From the NCBI RefSeq assembly GCF_949628215.1, contig NC_134280.1, forward strand, positions 7,699,795 to 7,763,794: a stretch of 64,000 nt of DNA, given 5' to 3'. Shown piece after piece: positions 24,600-35,639 of this stretch (position 1 is the first letter of the stretch; the number at the start of each line of letters is the position of its first letter). A model generated the notes under the pieces. The model was not told where the DNA came from, searched no databases, and saw only the letters and a program-made list of their open reading frames with translations. A program made the position numbers and the translations under genes. The DNA comes from Phalacrocorax aristotelis (lineage: Eukaryota > Chordata > Aves > Suliformes > Phalacrocoracidae).

Positions 24600-24715
24600 T
24601 TGCAAACATTTTACAGATAGGTAAGATAAAAACAGAGGCCCAGTGTGACATAGTGATAGAAGTAGGAATAAGACCCTGCAGTTCTGACAGTGAGAACCCT
24701 TTCTACCCATTGTGC
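24600..24715 (+). mobile_element. MIR-family SINE relic
   Basis: ACATTTTACAGATAGGTAAG, then AACAGAGGCCCAGTGTGACA and a purine-rich GAAGTAGGAATAAGACCCTG follow the MIR order (ATTTTACAGATG, GAGGCACAGAG, GGGATTCGAACCC), with heavy divergence. Confidence 0.55.
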
Positions 24716-25169
24716 AGAATCTTCCATAGCGGTCTATGAACTCCTAGGGCTCTGCTGTTCAAGGCAGGACAAGTGGAAGTGAGCGCTATCAAATGCCATG
24801 CCAAAGCCAAGGATCAAAGAGAAATATAAGAGCAGAAAAAATGATTGTGACTATCAAAGTCACATTCCTCGTGGATGGCACCTTAGTAATCACAGCACAT
24901 TGAACTGCTTTAACATAGTTGTAATGGGTTGTTTCCAGTGAGAAGCTACAAGTTATGAAAGACTATGCTCAGCCAGAAAAAATGCCAAACATTTGTTGTT
25001 TTCTGGTTTATGTTTGAATCCTGCTATGGCTTCCATTGGTATCAATAGTGTAAGTGCAGGGAAACACCTGTACGTTTACTCATTTCATTTCATTTATCCA
25101 GTTCAGTTACAGAACTAAATTTCCACTGTAGTCTTTGCTTTTTACCTAATTTTCCATCTGAGCTGGCAG

Positions 25170-25262
25170 AAGTTCAAGAAGGTCAAATGATTTGCTCAGG
25201 GTCACATAATGAGTCAGAATCTTGAGCTCAGATTAAATCCAGGATACTCCCTGGCTCCAGCA
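25170..25262 (+). mobile_element. MIR-family SINE relic (3' half)
   Basis: AGGTCAAATGATTTGCTCAG, GGTCACATAATGAGTCAGAA, ATTAAATCCAGGATACTCC and CTGGCTCCAGCAC reproduce the 3' half of MIR in order. It lies about 450 bp from another MIR relic on the same strand. Confidence 0.7.
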
Positions 25263-25926
25263 CATGGGACTTGTCTAGTCAGTAAACCACACAAGTTCCA
25301 GCTGCTTTCCCTCCTCACATGAACTGAATATGAGGAAGTTTGTACAGAATCTGTCTTAAGTAGATATTCAGCTGGCAGCAGGCTTTCTGTAGTCAAGTGC
25401 TGGGTTTAAAGTGGGGTTAAATCAATATCCAGGACTGGGTGCTACCTAGTACTGTTCTTCTCATTTCTTATCCCCTTCAAATATCTGTCCATTTTCTTGT
25501 GGTTATCCAAGAAATAAGAAAAGGGGGGTTTAAAATCTTTGTTATCACATGTAATTTCTAAAGACAGAAAAAAACAACAAAAAAAATATTTAGCCACAGA
25601 ACATTTCCTGCAGCCACTGGAGCTCATGCTTTTATTCGTTTGGTACATCGAGAAGCTGCATCACTATTAGGTAAAATCACAACATAGGAGAAGCCTAATT
25701 TAGCTGAATTACAAGCAAGACTCAGTGTTTCACATAATCACCACAGGTACAAATGAAACTTCATGGCAGAGTTAGAGAGCTCATACAGGTTAGTGAGGAT
25801 TCCTGAAGGGAAAATTAAGAGTTTCTGTAATTTCTACTGTAGTAAGGTGGGAGCATTAGGAGCACTAGGAAATTACCCCTGCAGCTTGAGGGTCCCAATT
25901 CCTTGAACATCTTGTCTGAGTTAATA

Positions 25927-25948
25927 AATTTGAGCTAAAGCTCAAATT
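25927..25948. repeat. 22-nt palindrome
   Basis: AATTTGAGCT and AGCTCAAATT are perfect 10-bp arms around a 2-nt centre. No associated gene. Confidence 0.9.
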
Positions 25949-26331
25949 AGGTAAGGGCTGAAACTTATTTTGCATGGGAGGCCATTATAGTACCGAAATA
26001 AAAGGAAGATTGGGAATCCAATGCTACTTTACCATCAACACAAGTTCTGCAGCTGTCTAGAGAACTAAGGTATACTTTATGTAACAAGTCAATCACAGTG
26101 TTAATTTAAATTAAACACTATTCCTAGTACAAATGCTGCTGAATACCTTTGAAGAAAAATATATAGGTTACAACAGAATAGATGAGGGACTCCTAATTTG
26201 TTCAGCAGTGGTGTCAGCCTAGGTAAGCATTTGAATGCTATACTGGTCACACCTTTATTGCTATTTAATACATGGCAATACTGCCAGGTGATCATGGAAA
26301 GGTTACAGATTTTCCCATCTGAGAACACAAT

Positions 26332-26374
26332 TTCTGTTATGGGATACAGTAGTTATGTATATCCCATAACAGAA
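26332..26374. repeat. Perfect 15-bp inverted repeat with 13-nt loop
   Basis: TTCTGTTATGGGATA (26332-26346) is matched exactly by TATCCCATAACAGAA (26360-26374). There is no U-run after it and no gene nearby, so no terminator role is suggested. Confidence 0.93.
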
Positions 26375-29354
26375 TGTAAGTCTCACCAAGTCCCATCCAG
26401 TAAAAATAGGCAGATGTTTTGTCCAGTCTAGCTCAGCTCTTATCACCTTGACTCTGTCAGACCCTCACCTTTGACCCTGACAAGCATTTAATAAATTCTC
26501 CTTAAAAAGCTGTCCACAGGCATAGATCTAAGAACACTTCAGGACCTACCTATAAGCTGGACTGTAGTCAGCCCTGAATTCATCAATCCTATCACCACCT
26601 GTTACAAAATCCCACATGCAGAAAGCAAACTAGTGGGGGACAGTCCTCAGAGAAGATGCACTTTCCTCTTGAGAGAAAATTGCATCCTTGCACCCACACT
26701 CTAAGTATTGCTCTCTGCATGGTGCTCGGTGTGAGTCTTGATTTCCATCAGCGGTGGAAATGCTTCCTGCACGCCGGTGGTGCAGAGACTCTAGACTGCA
26801 CTCAAGCACAGACACAGAAAACCCACAGCTAAAAAGAACGCCTCCGGGGCACTAAATATAGATACACCCTATGTGATCCTCCTGTAGGATCAGACCCCAG
26901 AGGCAGCTTTTTGTCACCTACTAACTAGATTATAACAATGCAGTATATTGAGTATGACAGTGCTGACCCTCAGCAAATGCTAACAATTCAAAATATAGCA
27001 ATGCATGTTCTCTGAAACAGACTGTCATTAATGTATTAAACATGTCCTACCTCAACATCCAGTAGGTAAATAAAGTTAAAGATCATTTATTTTAATCGTA
27101 CGGTGCCCCCCGAGTTTGCCAGCAAGACATCTAAATTATTTTATATACCTTGAGGGTAAAGACTGTGGTTGAAAACTTTATTGCTTAGAAACCGCAGAAC
27201 TTGATCATAAAGAGGACACTTCATCTGTACTAGAGTAAGAACGCTCTGAATTGCTGACACAGGCCTCCAGAATGAATTCCCTCAAGAAGGAAAATGTGCT
27301 GTCTTCTCCATGTTTATGTTGCGGTGGTCTGACTTCGTTTTCTCTAATCCAAAGAAAGATCACTGTGCGTACCTACATGTGTCTACATATCTCTTTGTGT
27401 TTGTGTACGTGTGTGTGTATGGATATATGTATATGTTTGTGTATTAAAAGCTTGACAGATTAATTCACTGCGTGCGTGCTTTCTCCCAGGGAACACGCTG
27501 AGGAAGAAAGAGAAAAGGAGCCTTGCATAACAGACGCAATGCACCTGACTTCATGCGTAGCGGGAAGGGCCTCCAGGGATGAGCACAATACCCGAGTCTC
27601 CCTGGAACAAACCACCACCACTTCTACTCGTGGAGAATTCTAACACGGTGATATCGTACACCTGCTGCCAAGAAACCCTCTTTTTAAAGTTACAAGAAGT
27701 TGTTCAACTTTATAATTTCTTAGAAGTTCACACAAACAAAATTAACTTATAGGAAAGCTGTTGGAATTTAAAAGTTCCGAATATAAAAACATAAAACTCA
27801 GATCTGAGGCTGACAATGGCCAACTCAAAGATGCACATCTCAATCATATAAAATTAATATAAAGTAAAAGAAAATGTTAATTTTCTGATTCCCCTCATGG
27901 TCATCTGTGACCCAGTTATTTCCATGAGTACTACTCACACTCTCAGAGCAACATTTGCTTTGACAACCTGAATTTGCTTGATCAGTTCTGATAGTGATCA
28001 GATCTGAGCTGCTGAAACTCCCATCATATTATTGTCTAACAGATAAATCCACTTTCGTAAAGCACAAGAGAGACAAGTACACTGATTCGGAGATACTTTG
28101 TATTGGCAATGAGTAGCTCAGATACGAAGAAGGTGCTCAGGCACAACATTTGGCCTGTTTGCCAAATATAGGCAGCTCCTTAGCTGGGATCAGAAACCCT
28201 AAATGGACAGGAAATGCAGTGGAAATTATTCTTATTACATTGCTGTTGCTTAAATGTATTTTCAATGCACTTAAAGACCAGTTTACATTGTTAGAGCTCA
28301 GCAAAGGTTCCTTAATTGTAAATAAAAGCAACACCTAAATGTTCCAAACAATTTTTCTTTTTAAATTAGTAATAATCTCTTCTGGGGATCTAATTAATCA
28401 AGCAACACAAAAAAGATGAATATGTGCTTTCTTTTGCTGCAGAATAAACAGTCTTCAGATGTAACAAAAGTTATTTCAAATGCATGCTGAATCAGAAAAG
28501 GAAGAGCAAGCCCGTTTGATTGCACTCCGTCTGCTACAATGCTGCTAACTCTCAGGATTTTATTATACCTAACACATAGCTTCATGTTTTGCTTCAGGCC
28601 TCAGCTGATGTAATTCTGGGTCAGCATGTGACCTTTCTGACGGAAAGCTTGCCAGTGTGACTTGGGTGTATCCTGAAGACGTGAAAACAAGAAGTCAAAT
28701 AAAAAGAACTTCATAAGTATGGCAGCTCTAAATTCTCATGATTTAAGCAAATCTCATGATGCTATGAAGGCTGACTTATGGGTAAGGGAGGAAAAGCTTA
28801 CACTTGCAGTTAGAAATTCTGCTGTTATTTTAGAAATAATAGCATCAGAAAGCTACTTTGAGAAAATGTAGCACACTCAGCCGTCAGAAAGGCAAAGCGC
28901 CTTGCCTTCCAGAGCCCCCAGAATGCACAAAGTGAACAAATCTCCAGATGAGCCCCTGTGGGGACCCTTCCTCTAAAACGCCATCTGACCTGGCATTTCC
29001 ACTCTTGCAGAAACGGATCTGGGGAGCTCACACTGACCAATCGAGTCAACCATGAGGTTTCTTTTTTAGAGGCAGGACACAGCATTTCCTTTTTCCTAAT
29101 AAAATATCTCCTGGAAGCCCTAGATTTCAGAATAGCGTGGACCCAGGGATGTCCCTCCACTCTCCCTTCCTCTTCGAAATAGAGGGGATAATACACATAT
29201 GCAGATGGACATCTTACTTGCAGATACAGAATGTGTAATTAGTCCCAAAAGATTACTATTTCACCCAAGATTTTACACACAGAATACCCTTTGCCTCCAA
29301 GTGAAACTTTCATTATTAATGACTTTTTGTATCAGGCTCACAAAATTCAGTAGG
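26375..29354. other. Non-coding DNA, no gene seen
   Basis: Holds a TG/TA-rich low-complexity stretch at 27385-27445. A 123-codon minus-strand frame at 28825-29196 shows no domain. Confidence 0.6.
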
Positions 29355-29443
29355 AGTTTAGTCTGAAATAAGTTTTCAGTTGTCCTGTAAGTGAAATAAC
29401 TATTTGAAAACTTATTTCAGACGAAACTTATTTCAAATAAGTT
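29355..29443. repeat. Nested inverted repeats, stem-loop forming
   Basis: An outer inverted repeat pairs 29361-29378 with 29405-29422 (18 bp, perfect). Allowing one mismatch it extends to 24 bp (29355-29378 with 29405-29428), around a 26-nt spacer. Its right arm overlaps a second palindrome AACTTATTTCAAATAAGTT (29425-29443). The core word AACTTATTTCA therefore appears in both orientations several times within 90 bp. It could be a MITE remnant, a cruciform, or a hairpin RNA if transcribed. Confidence 0.9.
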
Positions 29444-32400
29444 AGAAGTATTTTTAAGTGTCTGAGTTGCGCATCAAGAAACAAGAATTGTAAATAAGGA
29501 AGTACTTCGACTAGTGCAGAAGATTGATACAGCACCTGACAGCTTTCATTACGTAAATCTAATTTATTTCAGCAAACAAGTGACTGGAATCATGCATCAT
29601 TTCTGAACGAGCTGACCCTCAGGTTTACATGGTTGGCTGATATGGGTTTGAAAACAGGAAGCTCCAGCTGTAACATGAGTGACCCAGACAGCAAAAAGCT
29701 AGACACCAACTAAATTGGAAGGCAGGAAGTCAAAGTTCATGCTCATACCACAAACAATACAAAAATAATAAAGTTCCTCTGAGATACATTTGGCAAAGCC
29801 AAATGTCATTGTGAGGCATAAAATATAAAAGAACTACTAATATAAATGTTTATAGAAAAACAGAGCAAAGAATTGTTGAAAAATTACCAGTAGCGTTCCA
29901 AAAAGCTAATCCATCTGCATACATTTTCATGAACACTGTATGTAGACTATAAACTGAACACTGACTCCAACAGGATGCCTAACTCCCCACGGTTCTGTTA
30001 ACTAGTCTATTCAAAAGCCCTGGGTTTTGATTATCTTTGGTTTCCTAAACCTTAATTTTAGTTCCCTCTCAGCTCCGAGGATACTGCTAGATTCCCTGCT
30101 TTGTCAGGCACTTTTTTTCTGGTCCTCTGACACTCTCTTGTAAAGCACTTTTCACTTCCCTAGGGACCTGCTTTTCAACACTTTTGATCTCCAGAGTCTT
30201 CCACAGGCTCATAGCAAGCCTTTACATCCCACATCCAGAAGTATATCACATCCTGTTTGCATCAGAGCTCCCCAATGATTTCCCCAGCAACTATACTTGG
30301 TCTATTGCTGTTACCTTCTGGGAAAGTCTAACACCTGACATGGGTGCTAGCTCTGCAAATCAGGAATAATGCTGCTAAAGCAAATGGAGGCCTGAGAGAT
30401 TTACATTTGAGCAGCTGGAGGTGACCAGAGCCATGATATAGAGCTACACAGATCCCTAAAGCAGGAGCTTGATTCTGCACCAAGGTTGCAGCAGTTACAC
30501 TCAAATTTTCCTAATTCCACTCTGCAGGAAATAATGGAAGTTTTTCATTTAATTTCATGTACATTTAATTTCTCTGGGAATATAATTCATCCCTAGACTC
30601 CTGACAAGGTAATCTGTCTAATCACCAGCTCTGTATTCCAGCTTCATTTTATGACTCCTCTGCAACCTTGTGTTCTGTAACCAACTTCCATTTGCTATGA
30701 TCTGTCCCATAGCCTTGCACTCAAAATTTTGAAAGGGAGTTTCTGCTTCTCTTTCTCCAAGAATAACTACTATCCCCATTACGTCTAGAGAGAAAAAGGG
30801 TTAATACCAACTGCACCCTATATATCCTATATAAAATACTTTTTCTCTGCAGACACAGACGGTAAGATTTGCACTGTCAAACATCTGCAGTAGGTCACAG
30901 CTGACGTAATACTTTACTTTACCACATAAACAAAGTTGGTATTTTCCACAAATCTTGCTCAGAGGACTTTTTTAGTGAAGTTCCTTTTTCATCTTGTTTG
31001 CCTTTTTGCTTTCCACCTTCTCCTGTTTATTCCCTTGCCTTCTCTATTGCAATGAATCTCAAAAAATATTATACCCTGTTAAAAGAGTGGCAATCATTCT
31101 AAAATTCTGTACCAAGTCAATGCTCAGCTTACACGTGCACTAATGACCAGCTGAAGCCAAAGGGGCTTCAGCACATACACACACAGTATGTCTTGTTGAA
31201 TTCATTTCTGTTTAAGTGTGGGGATAAATTCTTTTAAATTGCAACACAAGAGAAAAGGAAAATTTAAACAGGAAAGACTGAAATAAAATACAGGAATTTT
31301 AAAAAGTTTCCTTTTTGTTGAATACCTCTTTTCATCTTAGTTTTGGCAATTTCTGTATAAGAAAAAGGTTTTAACATTTGAAACCCTAGAAAGTACTGTT
31401 AATTCACCTGACAGCTACCAATACCGCAAACCACATGAATCCAGAAGCTTTCCAAAAGCTCTCTTTCTGCCAACAGTTACTGGATTACACAGAGGCCATT
31501 ATCACATGTCACCATCATTATTAGCAATTTTATTCACAAGAGATGTCAAAGCACTTCAAGGAAAAGCAAAAACTACAATAATAATGAGTGAAGTTCCTTT
31601 GGTCATCAATATTTTGTAAATGCAAATGAAGAGGCCCATAGGATAGGGTCTGCACTTTGAAGATAATCCAGCATTTTGCACTCTGAAACCTTGTATACTA
31701 ATCTTAAAATGATGGACCTATTCTTCAAAAGCAATTTTACTGCCGCTATTTGCTATCAATTTTGCCAGGACAGCCACTGAACCGCATTGTTCTGTGACGC
31801 AATAGCACGGCAGAGAAACACAAGGCAGTAGTGAGCCAGTTTAAAGTTTAAACTTGTACCTGCTTGTACATGGATTTGTAGTGAAAATACAGATGTGCAA
31901 ATCTCTGAAAAGCAAACACAGTATTCTTAAGATGAATATTCAAAGACTAGCAGTTATTTTAAAGCCCCAAGTGCTCAGGCTGAGCTTAAAATGTGAAGCA
32001 AATTGAAGATCTAGGGACAGAATTTTGTTCTCCCAGGCTATCACTTTGTTGCACAGTATCAAGGCAAATGAATATGCTGGAAAACATCTCAGTAAAGTAC
32101 TCGGTGCAACTTAGCTTATCCCAGTTAAAGGCTAGCTTTGTATTCTTCAATAAATGTAATTAGTGGAGTTTCTATGGTTTCTATAAAACTTTTCTGATAT
32201 ATTTACATCGCTTTAAACCTTTCTTCCATGCAATTCCACTTAAGGTAAATAAGCCTACAGTTTGGGTAGGGGAATGAAAAGAATTGTCAAAATGGATAAA
32301 TGGATTTAATGACAGGTTTATTTTTACTTTTGCTTGGCGTTTTTATATTTTGCAACCTACATTGTGACACAGCTTCAATTTGTTTCCTCACTCAAGTAAT

Positions 32401-35179
32401 TTAAGCTGCAATACTGTTTCCTGAATTTGCAATTTCAATTTGTTCATTCTTCTCTTCAGACTCTTCTTTCCTCTTTGTAGTGAAGGTTTATAGAGTCAGT
32501 CAAATATGCCTTATCTGTGTCCCAGATTAGATCAGTGAGAATTAGTACAGAATGTTCTGTACCTTACCTGATTTGGCATAAAGAGATTAGAAGTGTTTAG
32601 GAGAGGAAAATAATTATTATCCTCTGTGTTTAAACGTGATGATAGGTTACTAAACATCACTTCAGGAAAAAAAGCGCTTTTTGCTAGATAAATTAGAAAT
32701 TCTAATTATATTCCAGTACTTTCATCATTTTTTAACCATGATCTTGTAATTCTAGAGATCTGTACGCACTCACTGCATAAGATGTATAACTTAAAGCTGA
32801 ATGGTGTATCAACATTACACTGCAAAGAGTCTTGGTTCAGTACTGATAGGTACACGGATAGTAGATTCCAGATCTATTTGTTATTAAAGTTGTCTTCGAG
32901 GTTTGTGGTCATGGCACACAGTACTCTATATGAATATAAATGTTTGGTTTCCTTTCATACACAAGCAGGACGGTTTAGATATAATTCAGTATTATTGTAT
33001 GGTTAAGGGCAGGCTTTTGCACATATACATACACACCAAGATACCACAAACAGATAGTTACATCATACAGTACAATTTATTATCTATCCTCAAGCATGCA
33101 CAGGCAGTTTATTATTTCTCCATCTACATGCACATGTACTTGCATGCACTTACTTTAGACCATTGGTGGCTGTCAGCTACTGTGGTATGTCAAAAAAGCA
33201 ATGAGTACTATTTTGCTATCTCTTATGTGCAAACTACCAAAACAAATCCCATCTTAACAAGTTCAGTGTGTGCAGCAGGCAACTCTATCAGGCCACTTGC
33301 CATTACTCCTTGCTGTAGGCCTTGGGCCACTCAGTGGCAAGAAAATTTCACCAACACCCAGTCCTTCTACCCCAACACCCACGTCCTAGTATCTTCAAAC
33401 TCATGTAAGAAAGCTCTTGCCTCAGTCCTGTTGTAGTTGCACTTCTGTGATGCAGCACACTTCCCACGTGGGACAGTGCTGACCGGGTAGACAGCCCCTT
33501 GGGAGATTCTTAAGGAAAATCACATGCTTTTTCCCATGAGCCAGCATGTTTTGAACCCAACATCTTCATACTACAAAAACATGCCTGTCCATCACTTGAC
33601 CAAATGGAGCAATTCAATAACTAGCAGATGTGCAAACAAACTCTTACTGCATGTTACTGGTATGTTCCCCAGTCTCTCAAAATGCTGCTCTCCATGAATT
33701 AGGATCACAGCAGTTCTGCTACATGTAGCTTGAAGAATAGTCTCAGGCAAAATGTAAATCTTTATAGTAGAAAAAAGTGATTTGCAAGAGGCCAGCTATA
33801 GATTTGCTTACTCAGAATAATGGGAATAGGTACTTTTCTGTGCACTGAACAATGACAGTTCAAGTTTTAGGTGTGCATCTGTATAAATCATGATGAAAAG
33901 AAAATCTCATGGCATTTTTAATGAGTTGAGCAGCTTTGCCGAACTTTTTCCCTAACATAAAACGAATAAACATCCAAGTGCATATATGCACTGCTGAATT
34001 TTTTTTTTTTTTGACCTCAAATATTCTTCCTTATTTTATTTCTCTCTGTATGCTTCCCCATAATGAAATAGTGTAAACATTCAAAACCTAATTTCTGTTA
34101 ACTACAGAAAACAGCAAAGTTCTTTCTTCTGCTGTTGTATCTGAAGTGGAATGGACTATTCCAGGGCATATGTACAGCACAAAGCACACTTCACAGCTGA
34201 CTTCAAATCCCAGCAAAGACCACTCAGAAAACAGAAAGAATGAGCAGAAATGTGAAGTACTAAGTTTTAACAATGCTTAGCCAAAAGCAGCAGTATGTTA
34301 TTTTGCTCTGATTTGAGACTGAAATGCTTTCATTAGAGCAGGAGCTGCTCTTTTTCAAGGACAGGGAGAAGGATTTTTATAAGTTGTTAAATCAGAAGAG
34401 CTAAGCTCCCCAGGAATATAGGACAAGATCAGATGTGTCCAACAACTCTTCTTCACATGTGCTGTATCCATCAAAGGAAGAGGAGGCCCAACCTGCCAAG
34501 CAAATGTTTTATATTGAGCTGGAGGGTTCCAAATGTCTCACAACGGTGTCAGATAAACAAAAGGAGACACAAGAAGGTGACAGAGAAGCTCTCACTCAAG
34601 TGTTGCTTCTGTTTCGAAGATGAGTGACAGACAGAGAATTTTTCCCCATTTAACAGCAAAAAGAAAACTCAGACTACTCAAGCTGGACATCTGTGTGACA
34701 TATCAATGTTGTGCAAAACCTTTTCTAACATAAAGTGTGCAAAATATACTTTGGGTGTAAAGAGAAAGCCAATCAAAACAGCATAAATTATGCTTCCAAT
34801 GGTAATTTTTAATAAGAAAACCAGTACCAATGTAAGAATATTTCAACAATTTCATGAAATAATAAACTTTACTGACCACAGAGATTTCCCACTTATCAAT
34901 TTTATTTCTTTTCTGCTAGAAATAGTTGTATCAGATAGTTATTGTTTGGCCAATGGTAATTTGGGGCACATTTAATAAATGTAATAAATATAAATTTAGT
35001 TTCATGCAAAATTGATGCAAAACTGATCTCCCCAGAAGAAGTATGAGATGGGAAAATTAAAAAACAAGGGACAACCAGCAGAATATCAATTTTTTAATGT
35101 GATCAATACTGATTTACAATATGGTTGAATAATTGAGACTGCTGCCTGCTTTACAACAGTTAAAACTACTTAAAAGTAC
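29444..35179. other. Non-coding DNA, no gene seen
   Basis: Contains the longest frame outside repeats and the CpG island, 177 codons at 32903-33436. It is rich in Tyr, His, Ile and Met with no domain, signal or conserved pattern, so it is treated as chance. Confidence 0.6.
33977..33992. repeat. 16-bp perfect palindrome
   Basis: AGTGCATATATGCACT is fully self-complementary. TGCAT/ATGCA half-sites resemble a POU-factor dimer site. A T-run follows a few bases downstream (about 33999-34012). Confidence 0.85.
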
Positions 35180-35525
35180 CAGCCAGGGCCTGCCTCCCCG
35201 TCCCCATGAGGGAGCTGGACAGGCTGGGGGCAGCTAGGGACACCTCAGCACACCAGGTGGAGGCAAGGACTAAGGCCAGACTGAGACATCAGCCCACAAG
35301 TGGACCTGGCTTGGTGGTGCCCATGGCTGGCCATGGCAGGGCTGCAGTGGGGCTGGCGGCAGGCACCTTACAGCATCACCGGTGCAAGGACCGATGGCCC
35401 TGGGGGGGCTGAAATGGGGTCCTGTGCCATGGGTGGGGTGATGGAGGTACCATAGAAGTTGGTAAGAGGCATTAAGGGCTATTAGTGCCCCCTGCGCCCT
35501 GACAGTAAGGTAGGAAGGCCTATCT
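35180..35525. other. GC-rich island of unknown origin
   Basis: There is an abrupt GC-rich insert in AT-rich DNA, rich in CTGG/CAGG/GGGG words with few CpGs, so it is not a CpG-island promoter. It ends next to AAATAAAAAATAC (about 35530-35542), which could be a retroposon tail on the + strand. Open frames exist on both strands (68 and 97 codons) without a recognised family. Confidence 0.45.
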
Positions 35526-35617
35526 ACTGAAATAAAAAATACAGTAACGTTCACCTCCAACAACCAATTTCTATGGCAAAGAAGAGTCAGCAGAGGACAG
35601 ACGTAATCATTAAGAGA

Positions 35618-35637
35618 AGATCGATTTTGATCGATCT
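35618..35637. repeat. 20-nt palindrome with two ATCGAT cores
   Basis: AGATCGAT and ATCGATCT form 8-bp arms around TTTG. Each arm contains ATCGAT, a CUX-type binding word. Confidence 0.85.
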
Positions 35638-35639
35638 AC

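Noticed and set aside
28825-29196. 123-codon open frame on the minus strand
   Set aside because: No domain recognised; a shorter + strand frame overlaps it; no gene context.
32903-33436. 177-codon open frame on the + strand
   Set aside because: No domain, no CpG promoter, no codon pattern suggesting selection; composition matches AT-rich random sequence.
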